Source of the DNA: an uncultured Clostridia bacterium | GTDB taxonomy: Bacteria; Bacillota; Clostridia; TANB77; CAG-508 | Reading direction: 5' to 3' | DNA length: 64,000 nucleotides | Assembly: GCA_947629045.1 (NCBI GenBank) | Contig: CANRCF010000003.1 | Coordinates: forward strand, 19,899-83,898 | Shown: one piece after another, positions 1-10,643 of the stretch | Layout: every line of letters starts with the position of its first letter | How positions within the stretch are numbered: position 1 is the stretch's first letter | Notes under the pieces: generated by a model | Database searches by the model: none | What the model saw: only the letters and a program-made list of their open reading frames with translations | What the model was told of the DNA's origin: nothing | Translations under genes and position numbers: made by a program

Positions 1-802
1 GCTTCGTATCTTCCTACATAAAACCCTCCGTATTTTTCTACACTTTCTTTTCTAAAAGTAATTTCTTCTTCATCCCACCAATCTGTATAATCATTATATA
101 AATTTTCATTTTCTTTCCATGTCTCTTTATCTTGTTTATATTCTAAACTTACACCATCTGCTGGTACCCATACGAATTGATTGCAATCTTGTTGTATATC
201 TAGTATTCCATCTTCATCTATGTCTTTTTTCCAATCTAAATTTTCTTCTTCTGGAATTTCATATATTACAAATCCATCTTTTATCGTATTTTCTCCATCC
301 AATTCAGAACCTACAAATCCTTTTGGTACTGGCACTATTCCACCATCTTTAGTTGTTACTGCTGTTACTTTTGACGCATCCCAACTTAATGATTTAATAT
401 AATTTGTTGCATTTCCTATGTTTTCTTTATCTCCCTGTACTGCCTCATTTGTCTTTTCTCCTGCTTCTTTTGCTAACTGCAATATTCCATTATCTCCAAA
501 TACAACCGTTATACTTACCGATGCTAAAATCAAAAGCACTACAATTGTTACTACTAAGGCTATTAGTGTTATTCCTGATACTGCATTTAATATACTTTTC
601 ATGCTATAATTTTTTCTAATACTTTGCATTTTTAGTATATTGCTTGCATTATCATTTACACTTCTGCCTTGTCTAACTTTTGTAGTGCATATAAATAACG
701 GTCTATTTAAGCTATATAAACCTTTCCTTTCTTCTACTTTTACTAAATTACGGCTCTCTCTCTCTCTCTCTCTCTAGAGCCACAAGCGTTTTTACTTTTC
801 AT
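1..802 (-). CDS. Prepilin-like surface protein (G|ITLIALVVTIVVLLILASVSI N-terminus), truncated at window edge, out of phase with its RBS-linked ATG because of an (AG)11 repeat
   Basis: Minus-strand reading: GGAGG RBS at 815-811, ATG at 802; pilin frame open from ~752 to the window edge; N-terminal methylation-like motif shared with 62268-63980 and 44487-45965; C-terminal ...YGGFYVGRYEA resembles SUMF1/formylglycine-type domains. Confidence 0.7.
754..775. repeat. (CT)11 / (AG)11 dinucleotide microsatellite inside 5' coding region
   Basis: Direct reading of sequence. Confidence 0.95.
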
Positions 803-1080
803 CTGTTTTTCCTCCTTCATTTTAGATAATACTTTATAATTTTTATATAGTTACTTTCATAACTTCAATTACTTCATATTATCTATTTGTTTCTCTATTT
901 TTCTTCTTTTAGTATTATGAGTGTTATTGCATTATTCTATTCATAGATTATAACTTTTTTACACTCATATGTATAATAATTTTATACTATAACTAAATTT
1001 AATTGTCAATAAAAATTCTCAAAAATATACAAGCATTTTATTTCACTTCTATTGTAATAATATATTTTTATTTACAAGCA

Positions 1081-1120
1081 TAAAATGAGGCATTTATAAT
1101 TTGCCTCATTTATTTTTTAT
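1081..1120. terminator. Hairpin aaaatgaggca...tgcctcatttattttt
   Basis: Inverted repeat; near-identical copy at 62212-62245. Confidence 0.6.
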
Positions 1121-1132
1121 ATTAAATATTAA

Positions 1133-1991
1133 TTATTTTAATATTTCTTCTTTTGTTAATCCAGTAACTTTAATAATAGTTTCTATATTTATTCCTTCTT
1201 CTAGCATTTTCTTTGCATCTTCTAATTTTGCTTGTTTAATTCCGTTCTTCTTTTGCATGCTCTTTTAGGCTCATTTCGTCCATTTTTCTTAACATTCTTT
1301 GATCATATAACCATCTTTCTTCATAACTCATACTCATTCTTTCTAGTACTTCTGATGCTTCTTTTACTTTTTCATTTTCTTCCTTCGCCATTTCTACTTT
1401 TCCCCCTTCTTCTCCACATATAAGCCATAACCACTGTTCTAGTTTTGTTTTTACCCCTGGATTTTTCTTTATAAACTTTGGTAATTCTATGTAATGTACT
1501 TCTAAATCTTCTGTTACATATTCATCCTCTTTGTCATATTCCATATCTACATATTTTTCTTTATCATCTTTTTCAAATTTTATTCTTGCTATTGAATGGT
1601 ATGCATTTCTTTTGAAAAAGTTAAAGTTTAATATGTTTATTGATATTGTTTTTAGTGGTTTTTCGTATGCATCTCCTACTTTTAGTTGGTCTGAATACAT
1701 TTTTGTTAAATAACCTATTGACCTTCTGTCTATATCATAATAGTTTCTTACTTGTACTTCTATATCTATTATACTATTATTATTTACTTTTGCTCTTATA
1801 TCTAATACTTCTCTCTTTGCTTCTTTACTTTCTTTTGTCATTTCTGGATTTTTTATTTCTATTTCTTTTATTTCTATATTTAATATTGCTGATAGCAAGT
1901 CTTTTAATAAATCTTCTTCTCCATCTTTTGTAAATACTCTTTTAAATACATAATCATTTGTTAGTGGTAATAATTCTACTTTTTGTTCCAT
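1133..1991 (-). CDS. Rpn family PD-(D/E)XK nuclease/putative transposase (needs +1 shift at CGG 1244-1242)
   Basis: LTNDYVFKRVFT...DIEVQ...; C-terminal tail GIKQAKLEDAKKMLEEGINIETIIKVTGLTKEEILK in +1 frame. Confidence 0.8.
1242..1244 (-). other. Candidate CGGN(Gly) +1 site, Rpn nuclease: GAA C GGA ATT
   Basis: Zero frame stops 2 codons later; +1 frame gives conserved tail. Confidence 0.75.
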
Positions 1992-2334
1992 TAACTTTTT
2001 CCTTTCTTTATTTTACCATATTAGTTCTTACTTTATCAACACTATTGGTAAAATTTGTTTTATAGTTTTAAGCAAAAGTGCTAACTATTCTATTACCACC
2101 TCCTATTCTTTTTTTGTTTTCTTCTCTTCTTTTTACCTTTTGGAAATTTTTAGTTTAATAGATTTTTAAATGATTTAAAAATATTTAGAAAAGTTATTTA
2201 AAATATTTTTGAAATAAAAAATATAAAGAAAGAACTTTTGCTTAAGTAACCTTCTTTATATCACATTTTTAGCTATTTTTCAAGCATTTTCGTTCGTCAA
2301 ACTTCGAGCAAATTCGACATATAAAAATTTATGT

Positions 2335-3774
2335 CTACTTTTCTCCTAAAATTCTTGCCATTTGTACACCTGATGCAGATGCCATCATTAAGCCCCTTGT
2401 CATACCTCCACCATCTCCAATAGAATATAAGCCTTTAACACTACTTTCAAAGTTGTTATCTATTACTACTTGATTACTATAAAATTTAATTTCTGGTGCA
2501 TATAGTAAGTTATCTGGGTCAGCAAAGCCCTCTACTACTTTATCCATACTACGAATAAAGTTTAAAATGTCAGTCATTGTACGATAACCTATTGCATAAG
2601 TTATATCTCCCGGTACTGCTGATTTTAGAGTTGGTTCAACACTATTTTTACTAAGCTCTTGTTCCCATGTTCTTTTTCCACGATAAATGTCTCCTAACCT
2701 TTGCACTAAAATATTTCCTGCACCTAATTCATTCAAGTTTTTAGCTACATTTCTACCATAATCAATTGGTTTGTTAAATGGATATGTAAAATGATGCGAT
2801 ACTAAAATTGCTAAATTTGTATTTGTGCTTTTCTTCTCTTTGTATGAATGTCCATTTACTAAACTTAGGTTATTATCATACACTTCTGATGCAACAAATC
2901 CACTTGGGTTTTGACAGAAGGTTCTTACTTTATCTTTAAATGGAGCTGGATTTCCTATGAATTTTCCTTCATACATATATGTATTTATATCTTTCATAAT
3001 TTCGTCTGGAAGCTCATAGCGTACACCAATATCTACTATTCCTGCTTTAGTTTTTATTTGGTGCCTATCACACATTTTAACAAGCCAGTTTGCTCCTTTT
3101 CTTCCTACTGCTAATACAACATTGTCTGCATAAATTTCTTCTAACTCAGCTTCTTCGTTTAAAACTTGGCTTGCAGGCTTTACCTTTACACCTTTAATTT
3201 CATTTTTTTCTATAATTAAGTCGTCTACTATTGTTTGATATCTCATTTCAATATTATGCTCTTGTAGGTAATCTTCTAGTCTTTTATATAGCTCATGTGC
3301 TTTTTCTGTACCCAAATGACGAATTGGAATGTTTATTAAAGTAATTCCTTCTTTTTTAGCTTTATCATATATTTTCTTAATTTTTTGTTTATGCTCTGTT
3401 CCCTCTAATTTAGTGTCTGCTCCAAAACTTAAATAAATTTTATCTGTATAGTCAATTAGTTCTTTTGTTTTTGGAACGCCTACATATTCATGCAAAATTC
3501 CACCTATGTATATGTCGTCATCTTCTTTATTATATAATGATAATTTTCCGTCTGAAAAGGCTCCTGCTCCTGAAAATCCACTTGTAATATTGCAAAACGG
3601 CTTACATTTAATGCAGTTTCCAGTTTTATATATTGGACAATATCTATCTTCTACCTTTTTTCCTTGTTCAATTAGCAAAACTTTTTTGTTTTTGTTTAGT
3701 TTAATTAGTTCATAAGCCATAAATATCGAGCTAGGTCCCATTCCTACTACAATAATATCGTACTTTTCCTTCAT
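2335..3774 (-). CDS. NAD(P)/FAD-dependent oxidoreductase
   Basis: KYDIIVVGMGPSS dinucleotide-binding motif; C-terminal LYSIGDGGGMTRGLMMASASG. Confidence 0.85.
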   Translation of the reverse strand: MKEKYDIIVVGMGPSSIFMAYELIKLNKNKKVLLIEQGKKVEDRYCPIYKTGNCIKCKPFCNITSGFSGAGAFSDGKLSLYNKEDDDIYIGGILHEYVGVPKTKELIDYTDKIYLSFGADTKLEGTEHKQKIKKIYDKAKKEGITLINIPIRHLGTEKAHELYKRLEDYLQEHNIEMRYQTIVDDLIIEKNEIKGVKVKPASQVLNEEAELEEIYADNVVLAVGRKGANWLVKMCDRHQIKTKAGIVDIGVRYELPDEIMKDINTYMYEGKFIGNPAPFKDKVRTFCQNPSGFVASEVYDNNLSLVNGHSYKEKKSTNTNLAILVSHHFTYPFNKPIDYGRNVAKNLNELGAGNILVQRLGDIYRGKRTWEQELSKNSVEPTLKSAVPGDITYAIGYRTMTDILNFIRSMDKVVEGFADPDNLLYAPEIKFYSNQVVIDNNFESSVKGLYSIGDGGGMTRGLMMASASGVQMARILGEK

Positions 3775-3826
3775 ATTTTTATACTTTCCTTTCATACTTT
3801 TTGAGCAAGCTTTATTAAGTACACTG

Positions 3827-3982
3827 TTAGAAGCCATATTTGGATTTTAACTCCTTAATTACTTCTACAGCTTTTCTCGTTTTACCATCTTCAATATCTT
3901 TTTCTGATTTTAAAAGACATCTTACTGTATGTTCATCAAAAATAGCATTTTTTGTTTCTTCAACATATTTTATTTGTTGCAT
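3827..3982 (-). CDS. Small hypothetical protein (51 aa), MQQIKYVEETKNAIFDEHTVRCLLKSEKDIEDGKTRKAVEVIKELKSKYGF
   Basis: AGGAG-type RBS upstream of ATG; overlaps the 5' extension of the FAD ORF. Confidence 0.5.
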   Translation of the reverse strand: MQQIKYVEETKNAIFDEHTVRCLLKSEKDIEDGKTRKAVEVIKELKSKYGF

Positions 3983-4026
3983 AACTACAATTTTCTCCTT
4001 TCAAATAAAGCATACCTTTTGTTCCA

Positions 4027-7000
4027 TTACCTCAGCAAATACAACTCTGCCTTTTCTACTTTTCTTCCTAGTGCATTTTCTAATGCTTGCTTGTAGATTT
4101 CTAATTGCACCTTGTATTTTTCATAAAGCTCTTCTTTTGCACTTTCTTCATCTTCAATATGGTCAGTTTTAAAATCAATTAAAATTAGTTCATCATCTTT
4201 GCTTATGTAATACAAATCTATAATACCTTGTACTAAAATTGTTTTCTCGGAGCCCGCTTCTTGTGCTTCTTTTATTATTTCATTTGCTGGCAAGGTAATA
4301 TAAAATGGTTGCTCTTTATGTATCTCTTTTGCTTCTTTTAAAGCTTTGAATAAATCAGATTGTGTGTAGCGATAAATAGTTTCCGTATCTATTGCATTTG
4401 CTTCTTCCCCTGTTATAATCTCTTTTGCTACTAATTCTTGTATTAAGCTTTTAATATCTTCCATTGTGTAGTCTTTAGTTTCATCTAACTTTTGAACTAT
4501 TAAATGTGCTAATGTACCTTTGTGAGCACCCGTTATAGTTTCTTTTTCTTGTAAGAATTTAGGTGAGATTTCTAATTTATTTGTTTGCTCTTTTTCATTT
4601 AAATTTTCTTTTAATTTTATTTCTTTTGGATCTTCTTCACTTTCTACATCTTCACTTAAATTTAAATCATCACTTAATTTCATTTTTTCCTCTTTTATTT
4701 TTGTAACAGAGGTTTTTGTTGGAAGCTTAGTGTCAACCATGTATTTATATTTCCAAGATAAAAGTTCATTTAAATCTTGTTGCATTTTTTCGCTTTCTTC
4801 TTTTTTAGTATCTTTTAGTTTTTGCTCTATCTTTTCTCTTAAATTAGCATTTTCTATTTCTTCTTTAACTTGTAAGCTATCTATAAGCTCTTTTTTAGTA
4901 TATGTTGTTATTGTTACAATTTTGTCTAATGGAAGCTTATTTCCTTTTAATGTGACTGTTTTTCCTTTTTGTGACATATACACATAAAGTAACCAGTCTA
5001 AATACGATTTTCCTTTATCTATCAATTTGCTGTCTAGTTTTATATCATCTATACTTGTATTTGAATATAGTTCTACTAATTTTTCTTTTGCTTGTAAATC
5101 TTTTGTAAGGTCTTTACTTCTTCCTATAATGAATAGCTTTTCTTTTGCTCTGGTTAGTGCTACATATAAAACTCTTTCTTCCTCTGAAAGTATTTCTTGC
5201 CTCATTTTTAATCTCATTGCATTTTTTGCCATTGTAGAATATCTTATTTTTCTTTCATTATCTATAATTGTTGGTCCGAAACCAAGTTCATTGTGCAATA
5301 AAATGCTATCATTTAAATCCATCAAATTAAATTGTTTTTGTGTACTGCATAGGAATACTACTGGAAATTCTAGTCCTTTACTTTTGTGAATACTCATAAT
5401 ACGAATTACATCTTCATTTTCTCCAATCAGTTTTGCTGAACTTAAATCTCCATTCTGCTTTTTTAACTTTTCTATGAAATGAATAAAATTAAATAATCCT
5501 TTATAGCTTGCACTTTCATATTGTTTTGCTTTTTCAAATAAACTTTTTAAATTTGCCTGCCTCATTGCGCCATTTGAAAGTAATCCTACATATTGGTAAT
5601 AGCCTGTGTCTAAATAAATTTGCCAAATTAGTTCATCTAAAGGAATGTACTTTTCTTTTTCTTTCCATTTCTCTAGCTTTTCCATAAACTGTTCAATTTT
5701 ATTTTTTAAGTCATCTTCTGCTGAAATTCTTGCCTTTAAAAATGCCTCATAGAAAGGGCAATTTCTATCTGTTAATCTAATTTTTACTAAATCATTGTCT
5801 GTAAAATTTCCAATTGTTGACCTTAGAACCACTACAAATGGAATGTCTTGTAATGGGTTATCTATTATTTTTAAAATTGATAAAATTGTTTCAATTTCTG
5901 CAGATTCCAAATATGATACTGAGGTATCACTGAAAACTGGCAAGCTTAAGTCCATTAATTCTTTTTCATAAATAGGTGCTATGCCTGATGGAGCTCTTAA
6001 AAGAATTACTATGTCTTTTGGTCTTATTTTTCTGTAACCTACATTTTTTTCATATACCATGTAATTAGTTTTAAAAAGCTCTTGTATTTTTTTTGCAACT
6101 AAGCTTGCTTCTAACACTTGGTCTTCAACTCGTTCAGTTTCTTCTCCACTTTTATTTTCGTCTTTTTGGGTCATATGATTAATTTCTACTGTTTGACCAT
6201 TATTTTTAAGTTCATTCTTTCGTAGATTTGTTTCTTGCATATTTGCTTCATTTATATTTTGTTCCTGTATGTTTTCTTTTTTATTATTTTCATCTTGGTT
6301 ATTTTCTTCTTTATATATTGTAGTTTCTTCATTTTCTTTTAAGTCTATAAGTAGCATTTCTGCTGTTCCTGCATAATTTATATCTTCCTCTGGCTCTTTA
6401 TAATCTGCACCTAAGTTTAAATACTCAGTTTCGTTGTAGTTAATATCTCCTACATTTTTTGTCATGATTGCTTCAAAAACTAAGTTCGTAAAATCTAATA
6501 TATTTTCTCTACTTCTAAAATTACGAAATAGCTGAATTTTTAAGTTGTCTTCATCTTTTTTATCTTCTTTTATTTTATAGGTTTCATATTTATTTAAGAA
6601 AAGCTCTGGTCTTGCTTGTCTAAATTTATATATACTTTGCTTAACATCACCCACCATGAAAATGTTATTTCCTTTAGAGATGCTATTTAAGATTGTTTCT
6701 TGTACTAAGTTACTATCTTGATATTCGTCAATTGCAATTTCTACAAACTTCTCTTGATACTTTTTTGCTACCTCAGTAGGTGTACCATCTTCATTTACTA
6801 AAATTCTAAGTGCGTAATGCTCAAAATCATTAAAATCTAAGCAATTTTTTTCTTTTTTCCTTGCCTCAAATTCATTTGCAAATTCTAAAACTAAATTTGA
6901 TAATTTTCTAATTATTGGCTTTATAACTTCAAAATCTTGCATTATTGAGGATGAAGCTCTTGATACTGACAAAGCAATTTTTTCTTTTATGTTCTTTTTA

Positions 7001-7954
7001 AAATCGTCTCTAATCTTATGTGCTTCATCTTTTTTTGCTTTTAAGTCTACATCTAACTTAGTAACTTTAGGCCAATCGCTATAATCTATATTTGATAACA
7101 TGGTTTTAAAATCATCCCATGTTTTTGCATTTTGTATAATATTTTGTAATCTTAATTTATCTTCTGATACTATTCCGTGTAAATAGAGCAAGCTCATCAT
7201 ATTTAGATAAGCTATTTTCTAAATCTTGAAGGCCAATTATAGTTTCTTCTATTTGCTCTTTTACATTTTCTAAAATTATTTTGCCCCATATTGTTTCACC
7301 AAAGTCAGTTATTCCTTCTACTTCTTCAAACATTGCTATTTTTTCTTCTAGCCATTTTTGTGGGAAAGGACTACTTTGAATAAAGCTATATATTGTTAAA
7401 ACTAAATTTTGTAAGGCTTCATCACCTTTATAGTTTGTATATAAATCTAATAGGCTTGAAAAATCTTCATCATTTTCTTCATATTTTTTTTCAAATAAGT
7501 CATCTAAAGTTTCCTGCTTTAAAAGTGAAATTTCTGCTGTATCTGCAACGCGGAAATTACTTGGTATATCTATTTCATAAAAATTATTGCGTATAACATC
7601 TAGGCAAAAAGAGTGAATTGTACTAATATTCGCTTTTGAAAGTAAAGTGATTTGCCTTTGTAAATATGTATTTTCTGGTTCTTCTTCTATTTTCTTGTAA
7701 ATCGCTTTTAATACTCTTTCTCTCATTTCACTTGCAGCTGCATTTGTAAATGTGACTACTAGCATTTTATCTATATCTATTTTTTCATTTATTATTTTAT
7801 GAATAATTCTTTCTACGAGCACAGCAGTTTTACCACTACCTGCGGCAGCAGCTACTAAAATATTAGAGCCCTTTTCTTCTATGGCTTGCATTTGCTCTTT
7901 GGTCCATTTTACTTCAGACATAATTTGCCTCTTTTCTTCTTTTTTCGCATTCAT
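4027..7954 (-). CDS. addA: ATP-dependent helicase/nuclease subunit A (needs +1 shift at CGG 7177-7175)
   Basis: AAAAGSGKTAVLVERI Walker A, UvrD/AddA motifs, C-terminal nuclease ILIDFKTDH; two ORFs join through ACA-C-GGA. Confidence 0.9.
7175..7177 (-). other. addA: Candidate CGGN(Gly) +1 site, addA: ACA C GGA ATA
   Basis: Joins two AddA ORFs. Confidence 0.85.
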
Positions 7955-8126
7955 TATATCTTAATGAATATAAGTTTTCAAGATTAAAAGTTTTATTTTA
8001 TAATCTGTATTTTTAGTATTTTTTTATATTAAATTAAATTTTTTCACATTTTGTCAAAAAAATTAGACTTTTCATAAAAAAAATCATTTAATTATTGGTA
8101 AAATTGTATAATTTATTAAGTTTTAA

Positions 8127-8546
8127 ATGGAGGTTTATATGAGCAAGTTATATTCTTTATATGAAAATTTAAAAAGGGAAAATAATAATACAATATATTT
8201 ATTTAAGAATGGAATATTTTATACTGCTCTAGCCAATGATGCAATATTTTTATCTAATACTTTTAATTTTAAATTAACTAAATTGAATGATTCTATTGTT
8301 AAATGTGGCTTTCCAATTTCTGGAGGAGAAAAATATATTAATATGCTAAAAAATAATAATATTGATTTTAGACTAATTGACCCTTCCTCTAATACAATAT
8401 TTCTACCAAAAGAATTTAAGGTAAGTAATGAAATTAAAAGCTTATTAAATTTAATATTAAATACTGATATAGATCACCTATCTGTTATGGAAGCTTATGA
8501 GTTTATAAATAAGTTAAAGCTTGAAGCAGAACATATATGTAAATAA
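8127..8546 (+). CDS. Hypothetical protein resembling the MutS N-terminal domain I
   Basis: LFKNGIFYTALANDAIFLSNTFNFKLTKLN...CGFPISGGEKYINMLKNNNIDFRLIDP pattern. Confidence 0.6.
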   Translation: MEVYMSKLYSLYENLKRENNNTIYLFKNGIFYTALANDAIFLSNTFNFKLTKLNDSIVKCGFPISGGEKYINMLKNNNIDFRLIDPSSNTIFLPKEFKVSNEIKSLLNLILNTDIDHLSVMEAYEFINKLKLEAEHICK

Positions 8547-8592
8547 AAAAGATTTTCTTATTTATATTTTATAAGAAAATCTAAAATTTATA

Positions 8593-9459
8593 TTAATTTA
8601 AATATAGTTCAGGGTCTTGTTGTTCATTATCTTTTAATAATTCAAAATGAAGGTGTGCTTCATCTGAAATTTCAAAAGCTGCAGTGTTTCCAACTGTTCC
8701 TATGCTTTGCCCTTGTTGTACTTTTTCACCTTGCTTTACAAATTCTGTACTTAAAAGGTTTGCATATACTGTTTTATAGCCGTTTACATGCTCTATAATA
8801 ACTGTTAACCCATATCGTGGGTCATTCTTTATAGAGGTTATTGTTCCGTCTGCTGAAGCTTTTACAACACTTCTTTGTTCTGCCTCAATATCTATTCCGT
8901 TATGTGTTGACCATACATCTAAGGTGCTTGAATATACTAATTTATTGTCTGCAAATTCTTTAATAATGGCTCCATCAACTGGCTTTACGAATTCTGGGTC
9001 AGGTACTTTTTCTGTTTCACTAGTTTTGTTTGTTTCTTTATTTTCATTTTGTTTTGAGTTTTCTACTTTTTGTTCTGCTGCACTAGTGTTTATAGCTATT
9101 TTACTTTCAGAATTTGATGTACTGCTTGAATTTGAAGTATCTCCATTTTGAATATCTGCTCCACTTTTATTTCCATCACTAGAACTACTACCTTCTGTAC
9201 TTCCTGTTTCTTTATTTTCATCTTTAACTTCATTTACTGTTTTGCCATATTGTGTACTTGCTTGTTCAGCTGATATATTACCTATTGTATTTGTATTTAA
9301 TTTTCCTAAATTTGTTTCATTTTCTAATTTATTACTATATAATAAAAAAGTAATAACAAATACAATAACTGCTAATGCTAACACACTTCCTGTTATATAT
9401 ACCATTTTCTTTACATCTAATCCATCATCTACTGGCTTTCTTCTATTATCTCTTCTCAT
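8593..9459 (-). CDS. spoIIQ: M23 family metallopeptidase, SpoIIQ-like
   Basis: Single TM N-terminus, LytM-type domain, adjacent to spoIID. Confidence 0.75.
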   Translation of the reverse strand: MRRDNRRKPVDDGLDVKKMVYITGSVLALAVIVFVITFLLYSNKLENETNLGKLNTNTIGNISAEQASTQYGKTVNEVKDENKETGSTEGSSSSDGNKSGADIQNGDTSNSSSTSNSESKIAINTSAAEQKVENSKQNENKETNKTSETEKVPDPEFVKPVDGAIIKEFADNKLVYSSTLDVWSTHNGIDIEAEQRSVVKASADGTITSIKNDPRYGLTVIIEHVNGYKTVYANLLSTEFVKQGEKVQQGQSIGTVGNTAAFEISDEAHLHFELLKDNEQQDPELYLN

Positions 9460-9557
9460 AAATAATTCCTCCTTAACTTTTCTTTAGTACAATTATTAAC
9501 AATTTAGAGAAATTTATACAAAAACTATGATATTTTACAGATTTTTTATTCTTATAG

Positions 9558-10563
9558 CTAAATATTGTTTATTTCAACACCAGTATAAAAGTGATGTATT
9601 ATTTCTTCGTAATTTTTTCCTTGTTTTGCTAGGCTATCTGCGCCTGTCTGGCTCATTCCAACACCATGTCCATAACCTTTAACTTCAAATTTTATTTCAT
9701 CTTTAGTAATAGTTACTTCAAAATTAGCAGACCTTAAACTAAATAAATTTCTTACTTCTACACCCGACAAGTTTAAATTGCCAATTTTGATTGTTTTTAC
9801 TCTATTTCCTTCTGTATATTCTGTTATTTTTATGCAGTCATTTTTGGTAAAGTCAATTTTAAAATCACTATGCTCTTTTTTTATAGTTTCTTCAAATTGT
9901 TTTTTTGTTACTGTTAGTTCTGATGCATATTGGCTATATGCATCTTCTCCTGCCGTCTGCACTGACTGTAAATATGGATAACCACTACCACCCCATACAT
10001 TTATTGGTGCTTCTGTGCTTCCTCCACTATTAGAATGGAAGAATGCATTTATTGGCTCTCCATCATATGTAATCATTTTTCCTTGTGTTTCATTAACACT
10101 TTTTACAATTTTATTCCAATACTCATCTTGCTTACTTTTATCCCACTTTGCAAATCTATCTTCTTTTGAAATCCATGCTTGGCAACAGCCAGAGTCGTCG
10201 CAAATGTCTGCTGTCCCATGCTTTTTCTTATTATTCTTTATTTTATATATAGTATAGGTTCTTGCAACTACTGCTTGTGCTTTTAAAGCTTCCATTTCAA
10301 AGTTTGCCGGCATTTCACTACTTACTACCCCGATACAAATACTCATCAAGCGGAAGCTCTTCTACTTTATTTGTACTTTTATGTAATAGCTTAACAGTTT
10401 TATAATTACTATAATCATAAGTTGACTGTATTATTTCATTTTCATTTAAAGGCTTTACATTATCTACTTGCTTCCATTTTTCTTTAAATTGAGAGGTTAA
10501 AAAAATTGGAATGGAAAAACATAAAAATAAAAACACAAGAAAATAAATTATATATTTTTTCAT
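9558..10563 (-). CDS. spoIID: Stage II sporulation protein D (needs +1 shift at CGG 10332-10330)
   Basis: [34 protein letters not shown]...SNSGG...GYGHGVGMSQTGA. Confidence 0.9.
10330..10332 (-). other. spoIID: Candidate CGGN(Gly) +1 site, spoIID: TAT C GGG GTA
   Basis: Restores [12 protein letters not shown]. Confidence 0.9.
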
Positions 10564-10643
10564 TTTGCCTCCGATTTAATCATTTATAACTTATTTAATG
10601 CAATGTAATTTAAAATTATTTAGCAATCCATTATTTTAGTGCA

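Noticed and set aside
119-619. Plus-strand ORFs such as 119..352, 181..402, 404..619, 418..609 (and similar antisense ORFs across the window)
   Set aside because: Low-complexity Leu/Phe/Ser-rich antisense translations of AT-rich minus-strand genes.
8881-8910. Other CGG strings such as aacgga, gacgga, ccggga and ttcgga inside genes
   Set aside because: Frame check shows they are out of frame (e.g. AAC GGA = Asn-Gly, CCG GGA = Pro-Gly, TTC GGA = Phe-Gly) and need no shift.
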